From contig CAAEOE010000011.1 in NCBI GenBank assembly GCA_900757505.1, positions 1 to 31,310 of the forward strand: a stretch of 31,310 bases of DNA, given 5' to 3'. How positions within the stretch are numbered: position 1 is the stretch's first letter; every line of letters begins with the position of its first letter. This DNA comes from an uncultured Collinsella sp. (GTDB lineage: Bacteria; Actinomycetota; Coriobacteriia; Coriobacteriales; Coriobacteriaceae). A program made the position numbers and the translations under genes. Positions 12,636-22,143 of the stretch are shown one piece after another. Under the pieces are notes generated by a model. The model did no database searches and was not told the origin of the DNA. It saw only the letters and a list, made by a program, of their open reading frames with translations.

Positions 12636-15146
12636 CTACACCAAAGGGTTATGTTTGAAATCCCAAGAGGTTTCAAACGAATCCCAATCGGTTTTTGATA
12701 GTTCGCGGCACGAGTCGACCATGTCGTTGACCAACGGCTCCTGTTCCTCGTTCTGAATGATCGGGTAGGTTGCGATTTGGCCTACCTCGAAATTAAGCGT
12801 CGGCGAGAGCATGCTTGCGACACGCATGATCACGGAGCTGTTACAAGCTCCCTGGAGATACTTGAGTGACTCCTCGTCGCTAAAAACGCTCGTGCCCGCC
12901 ACATCAAAGATATGCCCAGCAGGCTTAAAACGAAACGCAATGGACCCGCTTGAAATCTTCGACCAGGTAATCGATGGGCTAAAGAAGCAGTTTGTATTCT
13001 GTGGCCTAGAAAGCAATCTACCATTCTGGTCTTTGTAATTACGGATCTCCTGTCCGTCATTCTCCCAGTTAACAACTGAGCTATTATTTCCGTACCATTT
13101 GCGGAAATCGCCGCCCTTGTTGTAGGGGAACCACTTGCAAGCGCTTTCAATCGACTCTTGAATAGATTCACAGGAATAGACGCTCTTGCAATCATCGACT
13201 TCCCACCACTCGCGAACGAAACGAGCGTTCTCGCCAGTAGCAAGCCCTTGGCGCGGCTTGCCATACTCACTGAGCTGTTTTGCGTTTCCAAACGCATCCA
13301 GAAGAGCGTCACTGGCCCAGTAGGCTATGGGGGTGCCGGGGATTTGCTTGAAGGTGTCGGCGTCGCGGCGATAGAACCAGCCGCAGTCGGGGTTTCGGAT
13401 CGCCTCGAGCAACTTGAGACGCTTCGCCTCGCTGCCGTTGATGTCGACGAGGCGAACATAGGCACCCTCGCATGCCGCGCGGCCGTTGTAGATGACATCG
13501 GCAGTCACATTGACGACCTCACCACCGATGGCATCGAACGCACGAGGTCCCAGATGGGCCATGGAAACGATTGTCTTGTTGTCGATAACCTTGGCGCGCA
13601 TCTTCTCAAAGCTGCCCAGGAACATCCAACTCTGCATGGTAACCATTGCGGCGTAGCCCTTATCCTCGACAAGGTTAAAACCGCGCTCGATAAAGCACGT
13701 GCAGAGGTCGCTCTTCACGTCGGGGTAGTTCTTCTTGACCCACTTGCTCATGAATGGATTAAAGCTGCTGCTGCCCATATACGGAGGATTCGCAACGGTG
13801 CAGGTAAAACGACGGGACAGCTTCTCGCAGATGGCGGCAGCGCTTTCGAGCTTAGTTTTGGCCGTAGCGGCAAAAAGGTCATCGGAACAACTCGCGGCGG
13901 CAGCCTTGAGCTCGTCAATCTCGTCCTCTGAGGGATTGAGCAGCGAACCGATCTCGCCCAAATGACTCAGCTCCTCGGCGAGCTTCTTGTTACCCGGCAG
14001 CTCGTCCTCCCCTAGCGGGATGCTCGAGAGCACGGTAACGTCGGCGCGAACGCCACGCCTAAAGAAGCGACGGTCGTGCTCGCGGGCGCACATGGCAAGC
14101 GCCAGCTCCGCGATCTGTGCCGCGCGGGAATCGATTTCCATGCCTGCAAGGTTTTTAGTAAGAATGAGCTCGGGAATCTCGCGCTCACGATAGCCGCGCT
14201 CCTCGTACATATGGAAGAGCAGCTCAAACGCATAGACCAAGATATGGCCCGAGCCGCATGCGGGGTCGCAGAGGGTTATCTCCTCGGGACTCGAAATGCG
14301 AATGAAGTCCTCGTGCTCAGCATCGGGCTCGATGTAATACTCCATGCGCTCGCGTAGCGAACTCCCCGGATTGTTGAGCATCCACAGACGGCCGAGTGAG
14401 TTCTCGACCATATAGCGCACAATCCACTCGGGGGTGAAGAGCTGCGTGGCGGGCGCGATGTCCGCCGCCGCTGCCTTGCGCTTGGACTTGAAGAACTCGT
14501 CTTTAACGTCGGCATTGTAGTACTGATACATCCAGCCCAGAACGGTCACGCCCTCGCGCCAGTCCTCGTCAGTGAGGACGGCATTGAGTTTGCCCACCAC
14601 ACTGTCAGCCATCATGAGGCCCTGGGGCAACAGCAGCTCCATGGCTCCGCCCACGCGTTCAAAGACGCCCGGCAGGCAATCGGCAAGCTCCTCGCACTGA
14701 GCAACAAACAGGTAGCGCCACAACGGTTCATCCAAGCCCGCCATCTTGAGCTCGGCTATGCGATCGGTATCGGCCGTCGTTATTTCCACGTCCAGTGCGT
14801 TCTCCACGGCCTCGCTGCCATGGCTGCCGTCCGCACGACTTAGCATGCGCATACGGCTGGGAAGCCATCCGCATGCATCCATGAAGCGAATGGCCACGAT
14901 GCGGTTGAACCAGGTGTAGGCCGCACGGTCGCGCAGCGCCTCGTGACCCACCTCTGCCTGCATGCGCAGCAGTTCGTCGCGTTGCTCAATCTCATCCGGA
15001 CTTAGGGGCAGGCCGTTGACGGTCTCGGACCCAGCGGGCGCAGGTGCAGGTTCGGTGATGCCGTAGCGCACCATCTGCGCCTCCACGCCTTTGATGAGCT
15101 CCGTGCGGGCCCAAGTGCAGAAGCTCTTAAGAGCAGAATCGTTCAT
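12636..15146 (-). CDS. pglX: BREX type 1 DNA adenine methyltransferase PglX, N-terminal and target-recognition part
   Basis: The 836-residue protein has the gamma-type N6-adenine methyltransferase motifs: D-P-A-C-G-S-G (294-300) for S-adenosylmethionine binding and catalytic N-P-P-Y (453-456). A helical N-terminal region precedes them and a target-recognition region follows (about 600-830). PglX marks host DNA and is also required for phage exclusion. It ends at S-W-D-F-K-H-N-P-L-V, just where full-length PglX would continue into the C-terminal domain, which is encoded separately at 10880-11848. From about residue 612 (base 13310) to the end, GC drops compared with the first part, as if the specificity region had been exchanged. 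The ATG has AAAGG about 11 nt upstream. It lies third to fourth in the operon after brxC. Confidence 0.93.
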   Translation of the reverse strand: MNDSALKSFCTWARTELIKGVEAQMVRYGITEPAPAPAGSETVNGLPLSPDEIEQRDELLRMQAEVGHEALRDRAAYTWFNRIVAIRFMDACGWLPSRMRMLSRADGSHGSEAVENALDVEITTADTDRIAELKMAGLDEPLWRYLFVAQCEELADCLPGVFERVGGAMELLLPQGLMMADSVVGKLNAVLTDEDWREGVTVLGWMYQYYNADVKDEFFKSKRKAAAADIAPATQLFTPEWIVRYMVENSLGRLWMLNNPGSSLRERMEYYIEPDAEHEDFIRISSPEEITLCDPACGSGHILVYAFELLFHMYEERGYREREIPELILTKNLAGMEIDSRAAQIAELALAMCAREHDRRFFRRGVRADVTVLSSIPLGEDELPGNKKLAEELSHLGEIGSLLNPSEDEIDELKAAAASCSDDLFAATAKTKLESAAAICEKLSRRFTCTVANPPYMGSSSFNPFMSKWVKKNYPDVKSDLCTCFIERGFNLVEDKGYAAMVTMQSWMFLGSFEKMRAKVIDNKTIVSMAHLGPRAFDAIGGEVVNVTADVIYNGRAACEGAYVRLVDINGSEAKRLKLLEAIRNPDCGWFYRRDADTFKQIPGTPIAYWASDALLDAFGNAKQLSEYGKPRQGLATGENARFVREWWEVDDCKSVYSCESIQESIESACKWFPYNKGGDFRKWYGNNSSVVNWENDGQEIRNYKDQNGRLLSRPQNTNCFFSPSITWSKISSGSIAFRFKPAGHIFDVAGTSVFSDEESLKYLQGACNSSVIMRVASMLSPTLNFEVGQIATYPIIQNEEQEPLVNDMVDSCRELSKTDWDSFETSWDFKHNPLV

Positions 15147-15174
15147 GGTTGATGAGCCTTTCTAAACGCCATAA

Positions 15175-15204
15175 GCCACCGGTGCGCGCTTTGGCACCGG
15201 CGGC
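15175..15204. other. Hairpin between brxC and pglX
   Basis: GCCACCGGTGC (15175-15185) and GCACCGGCGGC (15194-15204) pair over 11 bp with one G-T type mismatch, in the 66-bp gap between brxC and pglX. No T-tract is present. It may set the ratio of the two proteins by processing or partial termination. Confidence 0.45.
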
Positions 15205-15212
15205 TCCGCGGG

Positions 15213-18200
15213 TTAGTTGATACGGATCTCGTCGTTTGCAGCGAGCGCCTGCATAAGGCGGGAGCGCAGGTCGTCCACGTAGCGCTCCACGTCCCCTGCG
15301 GACAAGAGACGACTCGGCTTGGCCAGATCGGCGCGGCGCACAGTCTTGATCTTGCGCTGGGGCACGGGTGCAGGCGTGGGCGCTGACGACGCAACGGCCT
15401 TGTTGGAGATCTTCTTGACCACCTCACCCGTACTCGTGACCTCGGTGGTGCGGCGCTCGTTGTCCATACGCATGCGGGCCGCATCCACGGCGTCGTACAT
15501 CTCGTTGGCTGCCGCGCTGAGCCAGTCGCCCCAGTTAGTCGCAGCAACGCTCAGCTCGTTGAGGCTTTGAGCACTGTGGGCACGGTTTTTGAACGACTCG
15601 TATTTGGCACCGGCATCCGCTATGGCATCCTTGGCTTGATTGACAAAGCCCTTTTGGCTCTCAGCCTGCGCCTGCAGGTCTTGCAGATCGCTCTCGATGC
15701 GGCACAAAAACTCATTGCGGCGGATACCCAGCAGCTTTTTCATGTCGTCCTCGACGGGATTCATAAGCGGCTGCAGGTCTTTAATGCGGCCGTAGGGCTT
15801 GGGATCTTTGAGGATCTCGCGAACCTTTGCCACGTTCTCAACCGCGCTGGGAATGTCATCGGAGGCATACTCGATACCCTCGGTGCGGCTCAAGAAATCC
15901 TTGGCGTGGTCAAACGCTGTTCGTTGGTTGGACTCGAAGAACTCAACCACCTTGTCAAAGTCTTCCTTGGCATCGAGCAAGCGGTCCTCATGCTTGGTAA
16001 ACGTAGTCAAAAACGCCTCGGACTCACTCTGGTCCTTAAGGACGTCGGCGACCTCCGAGCGCATCCTCTCGCACTCGTTCTCGCCGGGATACGGGTAGGC
16101 CGGCTTGATGCCCGTGTAGTAGTCGCGTGCTATGGCGAGACACGCCTCGCGCAAGTCCTCAAGGCGCTCCTTGAGCTCGGCCACGAGCTTATCCTCGTTG
16201 GAGGGCACGGTCTTGAGATCAAACAGGTCACGCATGAGCTCGCCCGTGGCGCGCAGCAACCGGTCGCTCATGCGCATGCGCAAGCGCACCTGGGCCTTAT
16301 CGGCATCCTTGCGAAGGAGTGCCACCATGCGGCTGTCGTTAGCTTGAACCGTCTGACCGCCAAACAGCACCTGTGCGCGCTGCTCCACCACAAGCTGCGC
16401 CACCACATTTGCGATGTCGACCTCGCGCCAGCCAAAGGGCCTTTGCTGGTACTGGCGCTGGATATCGCCCATAGCGGTATCCAGGTGGCGCTGGTGCTGA
16501 ACTTTGAGGTAGTCCTCGACCTCTTTGAGCGCACGCGCGTTACCTGCATCCATGCCAGCGAGCCCCACTTGAACGTTGCCCGCCAGCGTGGAGCGAATAT
16601 CGGAATCGCTCGTGACCGGCGCGCCGATATAGTCGGCCTTTTCAAAGACCACGTCGCACAGTTGCGCCAGCACCTGCTCAAAGACCTGGGCGGGCTTGGC
16701 CGCGCGGACCTCAACCATGCGGCTGTCGACTGCGCAACGTGCGTGGAGCACAGCCTCGCTCAAAAGGGTATCGGCCTCCTTCTCGTTATAGGCCGCCTCG
16801 CGCATCTTGGACTCGACGATCTGGCGCGTACTCGGCTGAAGCTCCTGGAGATTTCGCGTCTTGGCGTACTTACGGATCTTGGCAGCGTTGACGAGCGTCT
16901 CCCAATAATCCGCCTCGTCGCTCAAGACCACGATGGCTTTGCCCGAAGAAGCCAAGACCAGCTCGGTATCGTCCGCACGGCCCAGGTCGCTCGCCATAGT
17001 CGCCACGTAAAGCTCCATGCCGCCCATGCTGGTACCGTGGATTGAGCCGTCCACATAGCGGTCAAACGGAAAGTCGTTGGCCCCGCGGTTGAGTTTGCGC
17101 GCGGTATAGATGCTGTCGAACAGACGCTTTTTGATAGACTCGATCACCTGCGCGTTATCGATCGGGGTGTGTGCGATCTCCTGCGCTATCTCCTGCTCCT
17201 CGTCGGTGAGGAAGCTATAGGTATCGCCCTGGCGCGCCACGTAGTTCTCGCGCTCCAGACGGGCAAGGGACTCCTTGACGCGGTCCTTGAGGGCGCGCTT
17301 GTCCACGTCGAGGCCGTCTATCATGAAGATGGAGATGTTCTCGACCGTGGCCTTGACGTAGCCGATGTAACGAATCAGGTACAGGAGCTTGAGCACCTGA
17401 ACGTCGTAGGGTTCAAGGCCCTTTGCGTCCTCGGCCGCGCGGACCGCGCGATCGACCACCTGGATGATGCCGTGCTCAAGGTCTTTGGAGATAGTGTTGA
17501 AGAAGCGCCAGAACGGCACGAGTGCACCGGTCTGGTCATGCTGGATGGCCTGAGCGCTCTCCTGGAACGCGCTCAGCATGGAGCGCTCGCCTGTGGACAT
17601 GTGTTTAGCCTTGACACCGTGTTTGCGCACCTCGGTCATCACGTCGGGCAGGAGCTTAAACTGATAGCCCACAAACGGGTAGCTGGCCACAAAATCCTTG
17701 GAGTTGGCGTAGCCGGCAAGGTCGGAGCGAGAGCCACCCTCAAAGGTAAAGTTGTTTTTGAGCACGGCGGTGTCTTGCTCGTAGACCCGTGCAAGCATAT
17801 CGGCCGCCGGCGCGGTCTTCTCGAGCACACGGCGCTGGATGACCTCGTCCACGCTGGAGCTGGAGAGCGAAAGGCGGGTATTGAAACGGCCCTGGATCTT
17901 TGAAAAGTCGTTGCCCACGGGCAGGCTCAGGTTGTCGATGGCCTCCTGGCTCGTAACCATCACCCACACGCGGCCACCGCAGGCGGCACCCAGCTCCTCG
18001 ACGATGGTCTGAAGGCTCAGCATAAGGCTTGGGTCCTGGTCGTTTGTAATAAACTGACCCACCTCGTCGACCATAAAGAGCAAACGGAAGTTGCCACCGT
18101 GGGCCGCTGCCTGAGCGTCCACGTAATCCTTGACCTTTTTGGCAAAGACATCGGGGGCCAAAACCTCGTCCTCAGAACCCTCGAGCCAGTTCCATGCGGC

Positions 18201-18875
18201 CTTTTCGCTCATGCCGAGCACGCTCTGCAGCACCTCGACGACGTCGTCCTCAAAGTAGCTGTAGGTGTCGCGGGCCTGGAGCCAGGACTCGCCGTTGACG
18301 CGCTCAAAGGCCTCGCGGAACTCCTGGGTCTTGCCCAGGGAATCGATGTAGTCCTCGAGCTTTGCAAGCTTGAGGTCCTCGCCGTAGAAGCCGCGCGCCT
18401 CGTAGAACATGCGCTCAAAGCCGCGAAGCAGCGCCGTGGGAGCCGTATCGCCCTGCTTCCACTGGCCCGCCTTGCTATCGATGTTAAAGAGGATGGCCTG
18501 CGTGGGCACCGAGCAGGCGCGCTCCATGGCAGCCGCGACCATGGGGTCGACGATCTTGCCGTCAAAGTAGCGGATGGCGCTCTTGCCGCCGATCTGGCGA
18601 TTCTCGAGCAGGTAGCTCAGCATCTTGAGGAAGTGCGATTTACCGGAACCGAAGAAACCACTGATCCACACGCCGATCTTGTCGGTGCGCGCATCGATGG
18701 CATCGCCGTAGGCCTTGAAGAACGTGGCAAAGTGCCTCTGCAACTCGCGCGTCACCACGTACTCGTCAAGCTCCTGGCGGATGGACCCATCTTTTGAATC
18801 CTGGACCTTGACCACGCCGTTGATGGAGCGGTTGATGTCTTTTGCAAAGAGGTCGCGAATGATCGTGTTGTCCAT
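15213..18875 (-). CDS. brxC: BREX type 1 P-loop ATPase BrxC
   Basis: The 1,220-residue protein has Walker A G-F-F-G-S-G-K-S at 73-80 and Walker B F-M-V-D-E-V-G-Q-F at about 266-274, within an AAA-like ATPase region that begins soon after the start (I-R-D-L-F-A-K-D-I-N-R-S-I-N-G-V-V-K, a typical BrxC opening). Long helical and coiled-coil stretches fill the C-terminal half. The length fits BrxC (about 1,200). It is an essential BREX component thought to act in a large complex with PglX, PglZ and BrxB. The ATG start has AAAGGAG 7 nt upstream, and a 78-bp gap separates it from brxB. The open frame of 492 codons on the opposite strand is a high-GC shadow. Confidence 0.96.
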   Translation of the reverse strand: MDNTIIRDLFAKDINRSINGVVKVQDSKDGSIRQELDEYVVTRELQRHFATFFKAYGDAIDARTDKIGVWISGFFGSGKSHFLKMLSYLLENRQIGGKSAIRYFDGKIVDPMVAAAMERACSVPTQAILFNIDSKAGQWKQGDTAPTALLRGFERMFYEARGFYGEDLKLAKLEDYIDSLGKTQEFREAFERVNGESWLQARDTYSYFEDDVVEVLQSVLGMSEKAAWNWLEGSEDEVLAPDVFAKKVKDYVDAQAAAHGGNFRLLFMVDEVGQFITNDQDPSLMLSLQTIVEELGAACGGRVWVMVTSQEAIDNLSLPVGNDFSKIQGRFNTRLSLSSSSVDEVIQRRVLEKTAPAADMLARVYEQDTAVLKNNFTFEGGSRSDLAGYANSKDFVASYPFVGYQFKLLPDVMTEVRKHGVKAKHMSTGERSMLSAFQESAQAIQHDQTGALVPFWRFFNTISKDLEHGIIQVVDRAVRAAEDAKGLEPYDVQVLKLLYLIRYIGYVKATVENISIFMIDGLDVDKRALKDRVKESLARLERENYVARQGDTYSFLTDEEQEIAQEIAHTPIDNAQVIESIKKRLFDSIYTARKLNRGANDFPFDRYVDGSIHGTSMGGMELYVATMASDLGRADDTELVLASSGKAIVVLSDEADYWETLVNAAKIRKYAKTRNLQELQPSTRQIVESKMREAAYNEKEADTLLSEAVLHARCAVDSRMVEVRAAKPAQVFEQVLAQLCDVVFEKADYIGAPVTSDSDIRSTLAGNVQVGLAGMDAGNARALKEVEDYLKVQHQRHLDTAMGDIQRQYQQRPFGWREVDIANVVAQLVVEQRAQVLFGGQTVQANDSRMVALLRKDADKAQVRLRMRMSDRLLRATGELMRDLFDLKTVPSNEDKLVAELKERLEDLREACLAIARDYYTGIKPAYPYPGENECERMRSEVADVLKDQSESEAFLTTFTKHEDRLLDAKEDFDKVVEFFESNQRTAFDHAKDFLSRTEGIEYASDDIPSAVENVAKVREILKDPKPYGRIKDLQPLMNPVEDDMKKLLGIRRNEFLCRIESDLQDLQAQAESQKGFVNQAKDAIADAGAKYESFKNRAHSAQSLNELSVAATNWGDWLSAAANEMYDAVDAARMRMDNERRTTEVTSTGEVVKKISNKAVASSAPTPAPVPQRKIKTVRRADLAKPSRLLSAGDVERYVDDLRSRLMQALAANDEIRIN

Positions 18876-18953
18876 GGGTGCTCCTTTGGGTTTGGGAACG
18901 TTATGGCAAAGGGTTGTTACCGGCGGCAGGGGCTTGCCTGCGGGGAGCCGTGC

Positions 18954-19646
18954 TTACGAGATATCGATGGCGCGGTAGTAGTTGTCGGCCGGCAGACGGT
19001 TAAAGAGCTGGAAAGAAGAGCCGTTGAAACTGCCCGGGTAGGCGGCGACCACAGGCACCTCATCAAAATCCGCAAGCATGCAATGGAGAAGCGTGTGCAT
19101 GCGAAAGAACGGGAAAACCTCGCCCGCGCCGGTGAGGAGAACGACGTCTCCAGGCGCGTGCGGCTCGGTCTGCTCAAGGATGTACGCGGCGACTTTCTCG
19201 GGCGAGGCGAACTTGGCCACGTCCTCGAGTACGCGCTGGGTGCCGCGGCGCTCCTCTTGGTGCGGGATAGCATTGAGGACACGGCGCTTTTCGAGAATTG
19301 CCAGCACGGCGTCGTAAAGGTTCACGACCTTGAGCGTGCACGGAAGCTTGTCGGCCTCGGCATCGCGTGAAAGGGTGTCAAATAATGCACGCGCCTCAAA
19401 CTCCAGCGCGGGGTCATAGCAAAAAGTATGGAAGCCGATCTCATTGCCTATGCCCCTGTTGGCCAAAAAGTCCTCGCTGCACAGGCACTCGCGCAGAAGC
19501 TGCGCACGGCGCTCAAATTCCTGACAGGCGCGCTCGGAGCGGGCATGCGCCGCCACGACGCTCTTGCGGGAATGGATGCCGATATTGGTGGTGAGATCGG
19601 TCGCCGGGGTGATAACAGGGTCGACGGCGCTTTTGACGGGAGCCAC
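18954..19646 (-). CDS. brxB: BREX type 1 protein BrxB (DUF1788)
   Basis: The 230-residue protein fits BrxB/DUF1788 by position and by motifs such as G-N-E-I-G-F-H-T-F-C-Y-D-P, D-V-V-L-L-T-G-A-G-E-V-F-P-F-F-R-M-H-T-L-L and the ending P-V-V-A-A-Y-P-G-S-F-N-G. The function is core to BREX, with no known catalytic activity. The GTG start at 19646 lies one base after the brxA stop, so translation is coupled. It is about 30 residues longer than typical BrxB (~200), mainly at the N-terminus, so an internal start is possible. No ribosome site of its own is visible. Confidence 0.92.
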   Translation of the reverse strand: MAPVKSAVDPVITPATDLTTNIGIHSRKSVVAAHARSERACQEFERRAQLLRECLCSEDFLANRGIGNEIGFHTFCYDPALEFEARALFDTLSRDAEADKLPCTLKVVNLYDAVLAILEKRRVLNAIPHQEERRGTQRVLEDVAKFASPEKVAAYILEQTEPHAPGDVVLLTGAGEVFPFFRMHTLLHCMLADFDEVPVVAAYPGSFNGSSFQLFNRLPADNYYRAIDIS

Positions 19647-19647
19647 G

Positions 19648-20298
19648 CTACATCATCGCCCTGCCGGTAAGGGCCGCGATAAGCGACTGCTCGCCCAGCT
19701 GAACCAAGGCTCGCTCGACATCGGAATCGAGGAAGAGTGGTGACAGGCGCTCGGACTCCGGGCCCTGGCCCTCGCCGATAAGGCCGGCATGGCGGAGCGT
19801 CTGGCGGAGCGAGCCCTTGATGCGCTTGACCGTGGCCTCAGTCCAGCGGGCCGCGTCCGGATACTCCGTGGTAAAGCGTGTCATAAAGGCGTTGAGGTCA
19901 ACCGCCGTAAAGGCATAATCAAAGTTTTGAAGGCGCTCCCCCACCTCGACGAGCACGAGCTCGCGCACAATGTCGTAGCGACAGATCATACTGTAGAAGA
20001 TGGCCTGGTCCGCCTGCGTTGGGGCGCCGGATGCCATGAGGCTGGTTAGGGATGACGCAGCCTCGACGGCGGTATTGGCGTCGATGCCGCGCGCGGCGCA
20101 TACGGCGTCCGTGGGCACCATGGCGTCGAGGCGGCGAAGGCACACGGTTGCGCGGTTGGCGACCATGCGCTCCGTGGGATATTGAAAGAGGTTCTCGCTC
20201 TTTACGCGTACAATGACCTGCTCGTCGCTTGCGCCCTGCATACGAAGGGCAGCGACGATGTGCATCTCATGCGGGAGGAATTGCTCGCGGGTGAGCAC
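19648..20298 (-). CDS. brxA: BREX type 1 protein BrxA (DUF1819), first gene of the operon
   Basis: The 216-residue protein has the DUF1819 pattern: F-L-P-H-E-M-H-I-V-A-A-L near the start, V-K-S-E-N-L-F-Q-Y-P-T-E-R, then a C-terminal basic helical part. BrxA homologues are small DNA-binding proteins of the BREX core. The called GTG start (20298-20296) overlaps the end of a run of ten G (20307-20298). An in-frame TAA lies seven codons above that tract, so this GTG is the only simple start in the present sequence. An ATG at 20365 in another frame would fuse to brxA if the run were nine G, adding about 22 residues. The ribosome site is unusual: only the G-run itself is available. Confidence 0.9.
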   Translation of the reverse strand: MLTREQFLPHEMHIVAALRMQGASDEQVIVRVKSENLFQYPTERMVANRATVCLRRLDAMVPTDAVCAARGIDANTAVEAASSLTSLMASGAPTQADQAIFYSMICRYDIVRELVLVEVGERLQNFDYAFTAVDLNAFMTRFTTEYPDAARWTEATVKRIKGSLRQTLRHAGLIGEGQGPESERLSPLFLDSDVERALVQLGEQSLIAALTGRAMM

Positions 20299-20307
20299 CC
20301 CCCCCCC
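20298..20307 (-). repeat. G10 homopolymer at the brxA start (candidate contingency tract)
   Basis: Ten consecutive C on the plus strand read as ten G on the minus strand, and the last one is the first base of the brxA GTG. Such tracts slip during replication. A change of one base would alter either ribosome-site spacing or the reading frame that links the upstream ATG (20365) to brxA. Confidence 0.7.
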
Positions 20308-20340
20308 GAACGCTTTTTGTGGTTACATCCACAGTACACG

Positions 20341-20460
20341 CTCCAAGGGTGTCAAAGGCTGTCATAAGTGCGCCGCAACCCGGCAGGCAGGCGCGGCGCA
20401 CATGACAATAATCATACCTGTTGGTAAAAAAGTTACCACGCCCAGAGTGTCAAATGTTGA
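20341..20460 (-). promoter_or_regulatory. Putative BREX operon control region with two palindromes
   Basis: This gap has no ORF of note. TGGTAA (20422-20427) and TTACCA (20433-20438) form an operator-like repeat. TGTCAT plus GTGCGCCGC (20360-20376) and GCGGCGCAC plus ATGACA (20393-20407) form a larger hairpin. On the minus strand a TATGAT -10-like hexamer (20416-20411) lies just downstream of the first palindrome, but its -35 is poor. TTTGACAC occurs twice (around 20349-20356 and 20447-20454) within an 11-nt direct repeat with one mismatch. No BrxR-type regulator gene is present in the window. The exact promoter is uncertain. Confidence 0.4.
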
Positions 20461-20599
20461 GCAACAAAATTTAATCCGGTTAACGGTCATTTTCGCAGCT
20501 TAGAAACTTTAACGAGGTCGCCCCAAATCACACTTGCCAGACAACCGCGCTTACGAATGCAGGCACGCACACGCCCAACGCCACCCTCCGCTACACTCA

Positions 20600-20627
20600 A
20601 CATAGAGTTATACATATGATTCTATGT
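20600..20627 (+). promoter_or_regulatory. Inverted repeat (likely operator) upstream of the Phd-like remnant
   Basis: ACATAGA (20600-20606) and TCTATGT (20621-20627) are perfect 7-bp arms around an AT-rich centre containing TATGAT (20615-20620), a good -10 candidate. The site ends just before the AAGGAG ribosome site. This layout is typical of antitoxin autoregulation. Confidence 0.5.
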
Positions 20628-20639
20628 AAGGAGTTTCAT

Positions 20640-20813
20640 ATGCCCGTCGTAAAGCCTATTTCTGATCAGACGCGCGCACTAACCACCATTCAGGAACGCG
20701 AAGATCACATTCAACGTACCATCGCTCATGGTTACGATGACCTCACCAACGGTCGTGTGCGCCCCTGGAAACAAGCGAAGGCAGAGGCAGATCGGATGCG
20801 AGCCATCAGGTAA
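20640..20813 (+). CDS. Short Phd/YefM-like antitoxin, internally shortened, no toxin partner
   Basis: The 57-residue protein starts M-P-V-V-K-P-I-S-D, like the N-terminus of Phd/YefM antitoxins. It ends with G-Y-D-D-L-T-N-G-R-V-R-P-W-K-Q-A-K-A-E-A-D-R, like the C-terminal toxin-binding part of the same group (typically G-x-x-D-x-x-x-G-R-V-R-P-x-x-E-A). The central 30-35 residues, with the usual T-x-N-G-R strand and helix, are missing, so it looks like an in-frame deletion product. The ATG at 20640 has AAGGAG 7 nt upstream. No toxin gene is adjacent. It may be a relic, an orphan regulator, or a different small protein; I favour a relic at the right edge of the defence island. Confidence 0.5.
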   Translation: MPVVKPISDQTRALTTIQEREDHIQRTIAHGYDDLTNGRVRPWKQAKAEADRMRAIR

Positions 20814-20948
20814 GGTCACCCCTCCCCCATGTAACCATCCTGTAAATCATAGCGGCGCACTCGGGTTTTGTTGTGATGCGGTCGCGCCTGGCGCTCCACT
20901 GTGCTAAAGTATCCCGAACGTTCAAACGACTACGAGGGAGACTAGAAG

Positions 20949-22073
<1,125 letters not shown>

Positions 22074-22110
22074 CCCGCAACCCGCGGGCCGACCAGCCAC
22101 TTCAAACCAC

Positions 22111-22123
22111 TTGTTTTAAACAA
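22111..22123. promoter_or_regulatory. Small palindrome in the serC-serA gap
   Basis: TTGTTTTAAACAA has two perfect 6-bp arms around one T. It lies just upstream of the serA AAGGAG ribosome site and could be an operator for separate control of serA or a chance AT-rich palindrome. Confidence 0.2.
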
Positions 22124-22143
22124 ACCCGCTAAGGAGTTTTTCC

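Noticed and set aside
12636..12640. A sequencing error causing the pglX split
   Set aside because: The two PglX parts are separated by a complete 221-codon gene and an AT-rich gap with its own palindrome and ribosome site, so no single-base change would rejoin them.
15567..17045. 492-codon open frame on the plus strand opposite brxC
   Set aside because: It lies entirely within the strongly conserved brxC coding region, and its composition (Leu, Val, His, Gly-rich) is that of a high-GC antisense shadow. The same applies to long plus-strand frames opposite pglZ and brxL and minus-strand frames opposite serC, serA and the exonuclease.
20298..20307. G10 tract as a plain assembly error
   Set aside because: It could be miscounted, but a long G-run at a defence-operon start is a known biological pattern, so it is kept as a finding with read-level checking advised.
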